DNA of 64,000 nt from Corallococcus macrosporus (GTDB taxonomy: Bacteria; Myxococcota; Myxococcia; Myxococcales; Myxococcaceae): contig NZ_JAFIMU010000007.1 in NCBI RefSeq assembly GCF_017302985.1, positions 744,001 through 808,000 of the forward strand, read 5' to 3'. The position numbers and the translations under genes were made by a program. How positions within the stretch are numbered: position 1 is the stretch's first letter; the number at the start of each line of letters is the position of its first letter. The notes under the pieces are model-generated. The model had not been told where the DNA came from, did no database searches, and was given only the letters and a program-made list of their open reading frames with translations. Shown piece after piece: positions 54,238-64,000 of this stretch.

Positions 54238-56088
54238 GTGGACCATCGATTCCAAGTCAGCCTCCGTGGGGTCATCGACCTCCTGTCCCACCACCTGTAC
54301 AGCTCGCCCGGGGTCTACGTGCGGGAGCTGCTCCAGAACGCCACGGACGCCCTCCGCGCCCGCCAGCAGTTGGAGCCCCAGGCAACGGGCGCCGTCGGGC
54401 TGGAGCTGCGGGAGAAGCAGGACGGCGGGCCGCCCACGCTGCTCTTCACGGACGAGGGCGTGGGGCTGACGGAGGAGGAGATCCACCGCTTCCTGGCCAC
54501 CATTGGCGAGTCCTCCAAGCGCGAGCAGCTGGAGGCGCGCCGCAACGACTTCATCGGGCAGTTCGGCATCGGCCTCTTGTCGTGCTTCATGGTGTGCGAC
54601 GAGCTGCTGGTGGTGACGCGCTCAGCGAAAGGGGACGGGCGGACGCTGGAGTGGCGGGGCCGGCACGACGGCACCTACGACGTGCGCGTCTCCGAGCACC
54701 CGCTGGACGCCCCCGGCACGCACGTCTACCTGGTGGCCCGCGCGGACATGACGGAGTGGTTCACCCCGGAGCGCGTGCGCCAGCTGGCGAAGCACTATGG
54801 CGGTCTGCTGCCCTTCCCCGTGCGGCTCACGGTGGACGGGAAGACGGAGACGCTCAACCCGGACGGCCCGCCCTGGCGCCGCTTCTACGAGACGCCCGGG
54901 GACCGGCGGCAGGCGCTGCTCGCGTACGGGCGCGAGGTGTTCGGCACGGACTTCCTGGATGTGATTCCGCTGCGCTCGGAGGCGGGGGACGTGGACGGCG
55001 TGGCGTATGTGTTGCCGGCGTCGCCGCACTTCAATGCCAGACAGAAGCACCGCGTGTACCTGAAGCAGATGCTCCTGTCGGAGAGCGCGGAGAACCTGCT
55101 GCCGGAGTGGGCGTTCTTCGTGAAGTGCGTGGTGAACGCGAACGGGCTGAGGCCCACCGCGAGCCGCGAGTCCTTCTACGAGGACGCGGTGCTGGCGAAG
55201 GCGCGCGAGGCGCTGGGGCAGTCCCTGCGCCAGTACCTGATGGACCTGGCGCGCGAGGAGCCCAAGGCGCTGCAGCGGCTGATTGCGCTGCATGGGCTGT
55301 CGGTGAAGGGGCTGGCGCTGGACGACGATGACTTCTACCGGCTGGTCATCCACTGGCTGCCTTTCGAAACCTCGCTCGGGGTGATGACGCTGGCGGACTA
55401 CCGGCGGTCGTGGCCGGTGGTGCGCTACACGCCGACGCTGGACGCGTTCCGGCAGGTGGCGCGGGTGGCGGGGGCGCAGGGGTTGTGCGTGCTGAACGCG
55501 GCGTACACGCACGACACGGCGCTGCTGGAGAAGCTGCCGCACGTGGTGCCGGAGGCGCAGGTGGCGCCGTTCTCGTCGGCGGACCTGCCGCAGAGCTTCG
55601 AGGAGCTGACGCTGGACGAGCGCGAAGCCGTCTATCCGCTGCTGCGTCTGGCGGAAGGCGTGCTGGCGCCGTTCCGCTGCGCCGTGGAGGTGAAGAAATT
55701 CTTCCCGGCGGAGGTGCCCACGCTCTACAGCTCGGACGCGGAAGGGGCGTTCCGGCGGGACGCGGAGCGGGCGCGGGAGGAGTCGGACGACCTGTACGCG
55801 GGCGTGCTGGACGGGGTGATGGCGGGCACGGGCGGCCAGGAGCGGGCGCTGCTCTGCCTCAACCTGCACAACCCGGTGGTGCGGAGGCTGGCGGCGGTGG
55901 AGGGGCGGGAACTGCTGAAGCTGTCGCTGGAGATGCTCTACGTGCAGGCGCTGCTCTTGGGACAGCACCCGTTGAACGCGCAGGAGATGGCGCTGCTGAA
56001 CCACGGGCTCCTGGGGCTCATCTCGGCGAGGCTGGACGAGGGTGGCGGGGGCGGTTCGTCGGGCCCGGGCTCGCGGGGGATGCACTGA
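54238..56088 (+). CDS. htpG: HSP90-family chaperone, divergent
   Basis: A 616-aa protein. The GHKL ATP site has the Asn box ELLQNATDAL, the loop DEGVGLT and GQFGIGLLSCFMVC, all divergent from classical HtpG (ISNASDA, GMT, GFYSAF). The middle and C-terminal dimerisation regions follow. The start is set at the GTG at 54238 (VDHRFQVSLRG), matching the N-terminus of HSP90-like proteins in actinobacteria; longer frames begin upstream at 54154. It is translationally linked to the TPR gene (stop/start TGATG). A dedicated client or partner is suggested. Confidence 0.87.
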   Translation: MDHRFQVSLRGVIDLLSHHLYSSPGVYVRELLQNATDALRARQQLEPQATGAVGLELREKQDGGPPTLLFTDEGVGLTEEEIHRFLATIGESSKREQLEARRNDFIGQFGIGLLSCFMVCDELLVVTRSAKGDGRTLEWRGRHDGTYDVRVSEHPLDAPGTHVYLVARADMTEWFTPERVRQLAKHYGGLLPFPVRLTVDGKTETLNPDGPPWRRFYETPGDRRQALLAYGREVFGTDFLDVIPLRSEAGDVDGVAYVLPASPHFNARQKHRVYLKQMLLSESAENLLPEWAFFVKCVVNANGLRPTASRESFYEDAVLAKAREALGQSLRQYLMDLAREEPKALQRLIALHGLSVKGLALDDDDFYRLVIHWLPFETSLGVMTLADYRRSWPVVRYTPTLDAFRQVARVAGAQGLCVLNAAYTHDTALLEKLPHVVPEAQVAPFSSADLPQSFEELTLDEREAVYPLLRLAEGVLAPFRCAVEVKKFFPAEVPTLYSSDAEGAFRRDAERAREESDDLYAGVLDGVMAGTGGQERALLCLNLHNPVVRRLAAVEGRELLKLSLEMLYVQALLLGQHPLNAQEMALLNHGLLGLISARLDEGGGGGSSGPGSRGMH

Positions 56089-57197
56089 TGGCGGACTGGC
56101 GCCAGCAGGTGGAGGCGTTGCGCGCGCAGGCGGGCGAGCTGCCCGAGGGCGACGCGAAGGTGCGCGCGCTGGAGGAGGCGGTGCGGCTGGTGGACGTGCA
56201 CGGCGACGTGCCGCTGGGGTACGAGCTGCGGGACGCGCTCATCGACGCGGCGACGTTCGGGGGTTATCCGGACAAGGCGCTGGTGGCGTTCGCGTGGTGC
56301 CGGGGGCAGCAGAAGAAGGACCCGCAGCGGTTCGACCCGGAGGACATGCTCTGGAAGCAGAAGTGGGTGGTGGGGCGGCTGGACGAGTTCCCGCACATCA
56401 GCCGCAAGCAGATCGCCGACGCGCTGGATGACGTGGACCAGAGCTTCGCGAAGCTGGACGCGGGCAGGCGCGCTGCGCTGAAGCTGCGCTACCAGATGGC
56501 CCGGGACATGGGGGACACGGCGGAGGCGGAGCGCCTGTGGGAGGCGTGGCTGGTGGCGCCCAGGGACCACCTGACGGACTGCCGCGTCTGCGAGCTGGAC
56601 GACGAGCTGGACCACCACGTGGACAAGGGCGAGTGGGAGCAGGCCATCCAGAAGGCGAAGCCCATCCTGGACGGGCGTCAGTCCTGCGCGGAGATCCCGC
56701 ACCTGACGTTGGGCACGCTGCTGTATCCGTTCTTCAAGCTGGAGCGGATGGACGAAGCCAGGGCCTGCCACGTGCGCGGCTACGCGATGGTGGCGAAGAA
56801 CCGCGAGTTCCTCTCCACGGTGGGAGAGCACCTGGAGTTCCTGGCGCTGACCGGCAATCTGTCGCGAGGCCTGACGCTGCTGGAGAAGCACCTGGGCTGG
56901 GCGCTGGAGCACGCCAGCCACCGGGACCGATTCACCTTCTACACGGCGTCCTCCTTCCTGCTGGGCCAGGTGGTGAAGGACGGCCGCGACGAAGTGAGCC
57001 TGCGATTGCCGCGCGCGTTCCCGCTGCACGCGGTGGACGGAGGCTACGGGACAGGAGCCCTGAAGGACTGGCTGGACTCCCAGGCACGGGACATCGCGGC
57101 ACGGTTCGACGCGCGGAATGGGACGAAGCGCTTCACGGGACTGCTGGCGCGCAATGAAATCCTGGCGAAGGAAGCGCGGCTGTTCCCGTTGGATTGA
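56088..57197 (+). CDS. TPR-like partner of the HSP90-family protein
   Basis: A 369-aa helical protein with TPR-like antiparallel helix pairs (e.g. GYPDKALVAFAWCRGQQKKD, TAEAERLWEAWLVAPRDHL, EQAIQKAKPILDGRQSC). Start ATG shares one base with the HSP90 stop codon. TPR proteins often bind HSP90; here they are encoded together, which supports a complex. The usual EEVD-binding carboxylate-clamp cannot be judged by eye. No other domain recognised. Confidence 0.75.
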   Translation: MADWRQQVEALRAQAGELPEGDAKVRALEEAVRLVDVHGDVPLGYELRDALIDAATFGGYPDKALVAFAWCRGQQKKDPQRFDPEDMLWKQKWVVGRLDEFPHISRKQIADALDDVDQSFAKLDAGRRAALKLRYQMARDMGDTAEAERLWEAWLVAPRDHLTDCRVCELDDELDHHVDKGEWEQAIQKAKPILDGRQSCAEIPHLTLGTLLYPFFKLERMDEARACHVRGYAMVAKNREFLSTVGEHLEFLALTGNLSRGLTLLEKHLGWALEHASHRDRFTFYTASSFLLGQVVKDGRDEVSLRLPRAFPLHAVDGGYGTGALKDWLDSQARDIAARFDARNGTKRFTGLLARNEILAKEARLFPLD

Positions 57198-57206
57198 GCT
57201 GGACCG

Positions 57207-57488
57207 ATGACGGTCTCTCCAAAATACAAAGTGCTCATCGCCCTGGCGGCAGGCATTGCGCTGGGCAGGTTTCTCCTGCCAATCCTGGAGGGCCGTGTCT
57301 ACCACGGCATCCAGATCCGCCAGGACAAGTCCAGCGGATGCGCCCTGTTCATCTCCGACAACAAGGAGATATTGGGGCATCACGTTCAACAGGGTGAAGG
57401 GGCGGATTTCGTAGACTGCGGGAAGGCCAAGGAAGTAGCGCCTGGAACCTGGATCGTGTGTGACTGCTCCAGGTTTCCTGCCAACTGA
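57207..57488 (+). CDS. small membrane-anchored protein, unknown
   Basis: A 93-aa protein with an N-terminal TM segment (about residues 8-27, KVLIALAAGIALGRFLLPIL) and a soluble part with four Cys (GCALF, DCGKAK, CDCSRF). G+C is lower than for the genes to the left. It follows the TPR gene after 9 bp, but its composition suggests it belongs to the acquired patch. Confidence 0.55.
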   Translation: MTVSPKYKVLIALAAGIALGRFLLPILEGRVYHGIQIRQDKSSGCALFISDNKEILGHHVQQGEGADFVDCGKAKEVAPGTWIVCDCSRFPAN

Positions 57489-57545
57489 ATATCCAACCTC
57501 AACCACCCACTCAAGCGCGCCGACCTGGCGCACCAGAGGGCATGG

Positions 57546-57905
57546 TCAAGTCCCTAGCAGCCGCTGAAGGGCCACCCGGAGAATCGGCAGGTAATGCGCT
57601 GAAACCTCCACATGGAATCCACCGTCGACTCCAAGCGCACTCGATGCCTGCTCATCGAGCGAGACTTCGATTGAGTTTTCACCGGCCATCCATCTTGTCA
57701 CGCCGCCATGGTGACAAGCCCCACTCTCTGTACACAGGCAGTAGGTATCCATCCCGCTTGCTCGATCTTGGTCGTCGAACGAGAGGGCTTTCTGGATCTC
57801 AAGGCGAATGCCAGTCCCGTCGTGCCGCTCTGAGAGAACAACTGCATACGTGTTGATGTCTTGCATCTCTTCGACACTCACTGCAGCCGCATGGAATCGC
57901 CGCAT
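57546..57905 (-). CDS. Imm10-like immunity protein
   Basis: A 119-aa protein resembling the Imm10 family of polymorphic-toxin immunity proteins: LEIQKALSFDDQDRASGMD, then GMDTYCLCTES, GGVTRWMAG and a C-terminal helix (HYLPILRVALQRLLG). GGAGG precedes the ATG at 57905. The family match is by eye and tentative. The last of three minus-strand small genes, 36 bp after the YrhB-like gene. No adjacent toxin is seen. Confidence 0.6.
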   Translation of the reverse strand: MRRFHAAAVSVEEMQDINTYAVVLSERHDGTGIRLEIQKALSFDDQDRASGMDTYCLCTESGACHHGGVTRWMAGENSIEVSLDEQASSALGVDGGFHVEVSAHYLPILRVALQRLLGT

Positions 57906-57941
57906 ATCCCCCTCCTCCCGCGGCCCAACAATCGCAACATG

Positions 57942-58238
57942 TCACTCCTTCGGCGCTCTTGGGCGCGCCTCATAGAGTGCGATGTAATGCTCAACAGGAT
58001 AGGCCGAGCCAGTTACATGGATATCACCGGTCACCCTGTCTACAATCAAGGGCGCATTCCCTCCTACCGCGAAAGCCGGGTCTCCCGTTTCCACGTACCG
58101 CTTCGAGGAATAGAAGAAAACCCATCCAAACTCACGCTCGATCGTGCGTTCCTCGAGCACGACCAACTCCACCCCAGCTCGAACGCTCGCCCTACTCACA
58201 TAGGCGTCCACCAGGACACGCGCCTCATTGCGATTCAT
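57942..58238 (-). CDS. YrhB/Imm35-like immunity protein
   Basis: A 98-aa protein with the pattern EFGWVFFYSSKRYVETGD, then GNAPLIVDRVTGDIHVTGSAYPVEHYI, typical of YrhB-domain and Imm35-type immunity proteins. The start is ATG at 58238, four bases after the upstream gene stop at 58243, so translational coupling is likely. G+C about 58%, below the local average. Confidence 0.65.
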   Translation of the reverse strand: MNRNEARVLVDAYVSRASVRAGVELVVLEERTIEREFGWVFFYSSKRYVETGDPAFAVGGNAPLIVDRVTGDIHVTGSAYPVEHYIALYEARPRAPKE

Positions 58239-58242
58239 TTTC

Positions 58243-58695
58243 TCAGTACCCGCTGAGTGGGAATCCAAGATCCTTGAGGGCCTTGAAGTAAGGCATGGAG
58301 CGCATCTCAGGGCATTTGAGGACCGCCTCCTGGAACTCCCTGGGCGGCACGTATTCGTGCGCATCGATGTAGTGGACGATCATCGCCGGAGCGACGAAGA
58401 CCTTCGTCTCCCCGGGGATGAAGACGTTCTCCGTCCCGATGGCCCCCGACGCACCGCCGTAGGAGCTGCCCGCGAGCCTCCCCGCGAACTGGCAAAGCGA
58501 GCACAGGTGGACGCCCGCGGACACCACCGGAGGCTGCCAGGGCTTCGCACACAGGCGGAGCAGCGCCCTGAAGAATTTCTCGTCCACGGCGCCCCGGGGA
58601 TACGCGTTCCCCTTTTCGAGCCAGCCCACCGCTAGCGACGACTGCTCCCACAGGCGCATGTAGCTGCAAGGAGCCAGGTCTTGAAAGTGAGCCAT
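58243..58695 (-). CDS. uncharacterised Cys-containing protein, immunity-type context
   Basis: A 150-aa protein. Visible features: MAHFQDLAPCSYM, GWLEKGNAYPRG, HLCSLC (possible metal site), and PAMIVHYIDAHEYVPPREFQEAV. These resemble DUF7919-type proteins from toxin/immunity loci, but the match is unverified. It begins five bases after the tex stop with no ribosome site, so it may be translated from the tex message. Confidence 0.6.
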   Translation of the reverse strand: MAHFQDLAPCSYMRLWEQSSLAVGWLEKGNAYPRGAVDEKFFRALLRLCAKPWQPPVVSAGVHLCSLCQFAGRLAGSSYGGASGAIGTENVFIPGETKVFVAPAMIVHYIDAHEYVPPREFQEAVLKCPEMRSMPYFKALKDLGFPLSGY

Positions 58696-58700
58696 GGGGC

Positions 58701-61010
<2,310 letters not shown>

Positions 61011-61063
61011 GGCGCCCGTCTATACCCCGGTCCGCCCGCGCCTCCCAGAGACGCGCTGCTTGC

Positions 61064-63121
61064 CTACTGGCGCACCAGCCGGATGGCGTCCAACGCCACG
61101 TTGTAGCCCGTGCTCGCCGCGTTCTTCCCAACAGTCGTGAACGTGAACACCTGGGGCTCCAGGTCCGTGAACGTCACCGTCCCCAGCTCTGCTTCCGCGA
61201 ACTGCGTGGTGGCGGAGTACTCGTCCCGCGTCCCGCCCACCGCCACCCCGTTCACGTCCAGGCGGTACTGCCCCCGCCCGCTGTTGCGCTTGGTCCGCAC
61301 CCGCACCGCGAACGTGCCCACCGTGCGAGGATAGAGCGTGTACGTCACCTTCGCGCCCACCGCGTTCGTGTTGTGGTAGCGGATGCCGCCCAGCTCCGGA
61401 CCGGACTCCACGCCGGTGGACGACGCGTCCGGGGTGCTCGTCGGCTTCAGGTTCTCCGCCTGGTACACCAGCGCCCTCGCGTCGTGCTCCACCGCGCGCC
61501 CCAGCCGCTTCTGCGTCTGGTCCACGTACAGCGACTGCGGCACCAGCTCGTTCCCGGACTGCGTCACCTCCGCGAAGTCCGCCGGAGCCGTCTTCGTCGT
61601 CACGGACACGTCCACGCCCGTCGCGCTGCCGCGCATCCCAATCACATACCCCTGCCCGTACTGCTGCGAGCGCACCACGCTGGAGCCTCCGTACGCCGGC
61701 GCCTTTGCCCCGTTCGTGTTCCAGAACACGCTCTCCGTCGTCGTCACGCCGTGGCTCGTCGTGCCGTAGGGCGAGCGGTCCGCCGCCTCGAAGCGCTCCT
61801 GGTACAGCGTCGTGTTGTCCACCAGGTTCGCCGCGCTCAGGTGCATGTGGAAGTCAGACACCTTCTCGCCGTTGGACACGCGGTTGTTGAACAGCACGTT
61901 GCCGGTGGTGTGCATGGAGCGGAAGTCGAAGTTGTGCCGCCCGCCGTACGCCACGCTGTCCTTGAACAGGCTGTCGCTGCCACGAATGGAGAACAGGTAC
62001 CCGTTTCCGCCCCCGCCCTTGTACTGGGGCTTGTTGATTTCACACGCCTCCACCGTGATGTTGCGCGCGTAGTTCAGGTCGATGCCGTTGGACGTCACGT
62101 GCACGTCCTGCGTGTTGGACGCAGGCCGGTAGGAACTGACGCCGCGCACCCAGCCGTCCACCACGTGGTTCATCAGGAGCGCCGTGGACTCGTGCACCTG
62201 GTACCCGCCCGTGCCCTGCACCGAGTAGTCCTCCTCCGCCATGCCCGGCGTGGGGTTCTCCCGCATGCCGATGGCCAGGTGCTCCACGCCCACCTCCGAC
62301 AGGTGCGCGGGCACGCGGTACACCCGCGCGTTGTCGCGCATCAGCAGCCCCTGGCGCAGCGGGATGTCCAGCGTCAGCGTCCGCGTGGCCGCGTCCACCG
62401 CCACCACCTGCCGGTAGAACGCGGGCCCGGGCAGCGACGTCCACGTCGTGCCCATGTTGAGCTCGCCGCTGCGCGCCGCCGTCAGGTCCGCGCGCACCAC
62501 CAGCCAGGTGCCCACGGTGTAGCCCGTCACGCTCGCCACCTGGATGCGCGTCGCCTGGTTGGGCGCGTCCTGCGTGAGCGCCGTCGCCGCGGTCGAAGCG
62601 GACGTCCAGGACACCGTCGTGTCGCGCGGGCCCACCTGCACCACGCGCTTGCTGCGCATGTCCGTCGCGGAGTTGTAGAGGAACGTCGCCGTCGCACCCT
62701 GCCCTCGCAGCACCACGTTGCTGTGATGGATGAGCAGCGCGTACGGCTTGCCCGAGGGCGGCGCCACCCGGTACGTGCCCCGGGGCAGGTACACCACCCC
62801 GCCGCCCGCCACCGCCCCGGCGTCGTCAATCGCCTGCTGCAGCACCGCCGTCACGTCCGCCCCGCCCGTGTTGTCCGCGAAGTACGGCGCCTGCGTCACG
62901 TCCAGCACCCGGTCCATCCGCACCGGCGGCTCCGCCTGCCGCATCCGGTAGCCCGCGTAGGAGAAGTCATGCAGGAACCGCGACGGCGTGCCCGGCTGCG
63001 AGTACCCCGGCGTCCACGTCGACGGATACAGCACGCTGCGCCAGGGCGCCGCGTCGGCCACCCCCACGGCGGCAATCAGCCCCGCCCCCAGCAGTCCCTG
63101 CCATCCCTTGCGCGCGCCCAC
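61064..63121 (-). CDS. secreted right-handed beta-helix polysaccharide-active protein with C-terminal carbohydrate-binding-like domain
   Basis: A 685-aa exported protein. Signal peptide about residues 1-24. An N-terminal pectate-lyase-3-like start (FADNTGGADVTAVLQQAIDDA, GGGVVYLPRGTYRV) is followed by parallel beta-helix repeats (ITVEACEINKPQYKGGGG, HNFDFRSMHTTGNVLFNNRV). The C-terminal ~150 residues look like a CBM6/35-type beta-sandwich (VYQAENLKPTSTPD ... TYTLYPRTVGTFAVRVRTKR). Likely lyase or hydrolase of a plant or bacterial polysaccharide; not determined. Confidence 0.8.
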   Translation of the reverse strand: MGARKGWQGLLGAGLIAAVGVADAAPWRSVLYPSTWTPGYSQPGTPSRFLHDFSYAGYRMRQAEPPVRMDRVLDVTQAPYFADNTGGADVTAVLQQAIDDAGAVAGGGVVYLPRGTYRVAPPSGKPYALLIHHSNVVLRGQGATATFLYNSATDMRSKRVVQVGPRDTTVSWTSASTAATALTQDAPNQATRIQVASVTGYTVGTWLVVRADLTAARSGELNMGTTWTSLPGPAFYRQVVAVDAATRTLTLDIPLRQGLLMRDNARVYRVPAHLSEVGVEHLAIGMRENPTPGMAEEDYSVQGTGGYQVHESTALLMNHVVDGWVRGVSSYRPASNTQDVHVTSNGIDLNYARNITVEACEINKPQYKGGGGNGYLFSIRGSDSLFKDSVAYGGRHNFDFRSMHTTGNVLFNNRVSNGEKVSDFHMHLSAANLVDNTTLYQERFEAADRSPYGTTSHGVTTTESVFWNTNGAKAPAYGGSSVVRSQQYGQGYVIGMRGSATGVDVSVTTKTAPADFAEVTQSGNELVPQSLYVDQTQKRLGRAVEHDARALVYQAENLKPTSTPDASSTGVESGPELGGIRYHNTNAVGAKVTYTLYPRTVGTFAVRVRTKRNSGRGQYRLDVNGVAVGGTRDEYSATTQFAEAELGTVTFTDLEPQVFTFTTVGKNAASTGYNVALDAIRLVRQ

Positions 63122-63222
63122 GGTGTGCTCCTTCCCGGTGTCGGGTCCGGCCTCCCTGCAATGGAAGACCCATCCAAGGAAATCAGCACAAACGAGTAAA
63201 AACCAGAAGCCCCTCTGTATAC

Positions 63223-63255
63223 AAAAAGGCCGCGAGGGGAGTGCCCCACGCGGCC
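63223..63255 (-). terminator. rho-independent terminator (minus strand)
   Basis: GGCCGCG/CGCGGCC outer stem and GGGG/CCCC inner stem. On the minus strand it is followed by five Ts. It follows the PhoD-like gene ending at 63283. Confidence 0.85.
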
Positions 63256-63282
63256 CTTCGCTTCACTTCATGGCCGTCCGGC

Positions 63283-64000
63283 TCAGGCCGGCTGGATGTC
63301 GCTGTTCTTCACGCGGAAGGTGTGCGTGGTGAACTTCGCCTCCAGCTCGCTGTCCGCGCGCTTGGAGTAGTCCTTGGCCACCTCGGCGGCGGGGATGAGG
63401 TGGAAGGTGGCCAGCGTCTCATCCGCCTTCACCTCCACCATCACGAAGCCGTGCGAGTCCGCGTCCGCGAAGCGCATGCCCGGGTTGGACCGGGTGAGCG
63501 TCTGCTCCATCTCCGTGACGGCGTGCTGGTACACCGGCGCCCCCGTCGCGTAGCCCGCGCCAATCAGCGCCAGGCTGGCCAGGCTCTTGATGGAGCCGGA
63601 GGTGATGCCCGGCGCGGTCAGCATGGGCACGCCCTCCTCCACCGACGCGAACGACGCGTGGATGTCCCCGGAGATGAACAGCGTGTTCTGCACGCCCTGC
63701 GCCTTGAGCGTGTTGAGCATCACCTTCTTCTTCGTGGGGAAGCCGTCCCACTGGTCCACGCTGAAGTAGAAGCGCTGGCGCAGCGTCGGGTCGCTGATGT
63801 CCGCCTGCTGCCGGAAGTCCCAGATGAGCGCCGACAGCGACGTGGAGCTCACCACCATCTTCCAGGTGTTCTGCGCCGTGGCGAGCGTCTCCTGGAACCA
63901 CTTCTCCTGCGCGGGGCCGAACACGTCCTCGCTCTTGCCCCCGGTCTGCTGGTACTTCACCGCCGCGAACAGGTCGAAGGTGTCCTTCACCACCACGTAG
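63283..64000 (-). CDS. PhoD-like alkaline phosphatase, C-terminal part
   Basis: The frame is open to the right edge, so the start lies beyond the window; 239 residues are visible. Motifs SSTSLSALIWDF, FISGDIHAS (catalytic-site metal/phosphate residues), and MLTAPGITSGSIK match the C-terminal half of PhoD/calcineurin-like phosphatases. An alkaline phosphatase or phosphodiesterase role is expected. The N-terminal half with the other metal ligands cannot be seen. Confidence 0.85.
   Translation of the reverse strand, partial: YVVVKDTFDLFAAVKYQQTGGKSEDVFGPAQEKWFQETLATAQNTWKMVVSSTSLSALIWDFRQQADISDPTLRQRFYFSVDQWDGFPTKKKVMLNTLKAQGVQNTLFISGDIHASFASVEEGVPMLTAPGITSGSIKSLASLALIGAGYATGAPVYQHAVTEMEQTLTRSNPGMRFADADSHGFVMVEVKADETLATFHLIPAAEVAKDYSKRADSELEAKFTTHTFRVKNSDIQPA

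Overview
This is high-GC DNA (about 70% G+C by eye) with the gene content of a myxobacterium. It most resembles Myxococcaceae such as Corallococcus or Myxococcus. The reasons are the large Lys/Ala/Pro-rich repeat proteins with TPRs, many secreted lipoproteins, a chemoreceptor, a PP2C phosphatase, an M4 protease, a spondin-domain lipoprotein, FUSC and LETM1-like proteins, and tightly packed genes on both strands. The species is inferred from content only. All functions are read from motifs by eye, without database searches.

Layout. 1-5.3 kb: the first ~1764 codons of a giant repeat/TPR protein on the minus strand, running off the left edge. 5.4-12.5 kb: RluA-type pseudouridine synthase, M3-like metallopeptidase, small envelope proteins, a DUF2058 protein with a GGPPR-rich insert, glutaryl-CoA dehydrogenase. 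12.6-21 kb: tandem DUF1028 exported proteins, an SDR, a methyl-accepting chemoreceptor, a PP2C phosphatase and two uncharacterised proteins. 21-27.6 kb: secreted hydrolase, aminotransferase, thioredoxin-fold protein, SDR, MJ1255-type glycosyltransferase, LysR regulator. 27.6-31.5 kb: a minus-strand translation-related operon (HAMP membrane protein, fmt, an AroQ-like protein lacking catalytic residues, rsmB). 31.5-41 kb: HEAT-repeat lipoprotein, FUSC exporter, a zinc-ligand-free ribosomal protein S4 paralogue behind a Fur/Zur-type palindrome, an M4 protease and an arylsulfatase. 41-51.6 kb: aldo/keto reductases, a heterodimeric ABC exporter, SDR, TetR regulator, FAD monooxygenase and spondin-domain lipoprotein. 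51.6-64 kb: LETM1-like protein, exported metallo-beta-lactamase-fold hydrolase, an HSP90/TPR pair, a low-GC patch with three immunity-like genes just downstream of tex, a beta-helix polysaccharide-active protein and the C-terminal part of a PhoD-like phosphatase.

Most intriguing: the probable Zur-controlled zinc-independent S4; the dead-looking AroQ homologue lodged between fmt and rsmB; a perfect 25-27 bp palindrome present twice, once intergenic and once inside a coding sequence as exactly nine codons; a toxin-less immunity-like gene array; and compact hairpins covering both stop codons of convergent gene pairs. No tRNA, rRNA, CRISPR array, IS element or phage module was recognised.
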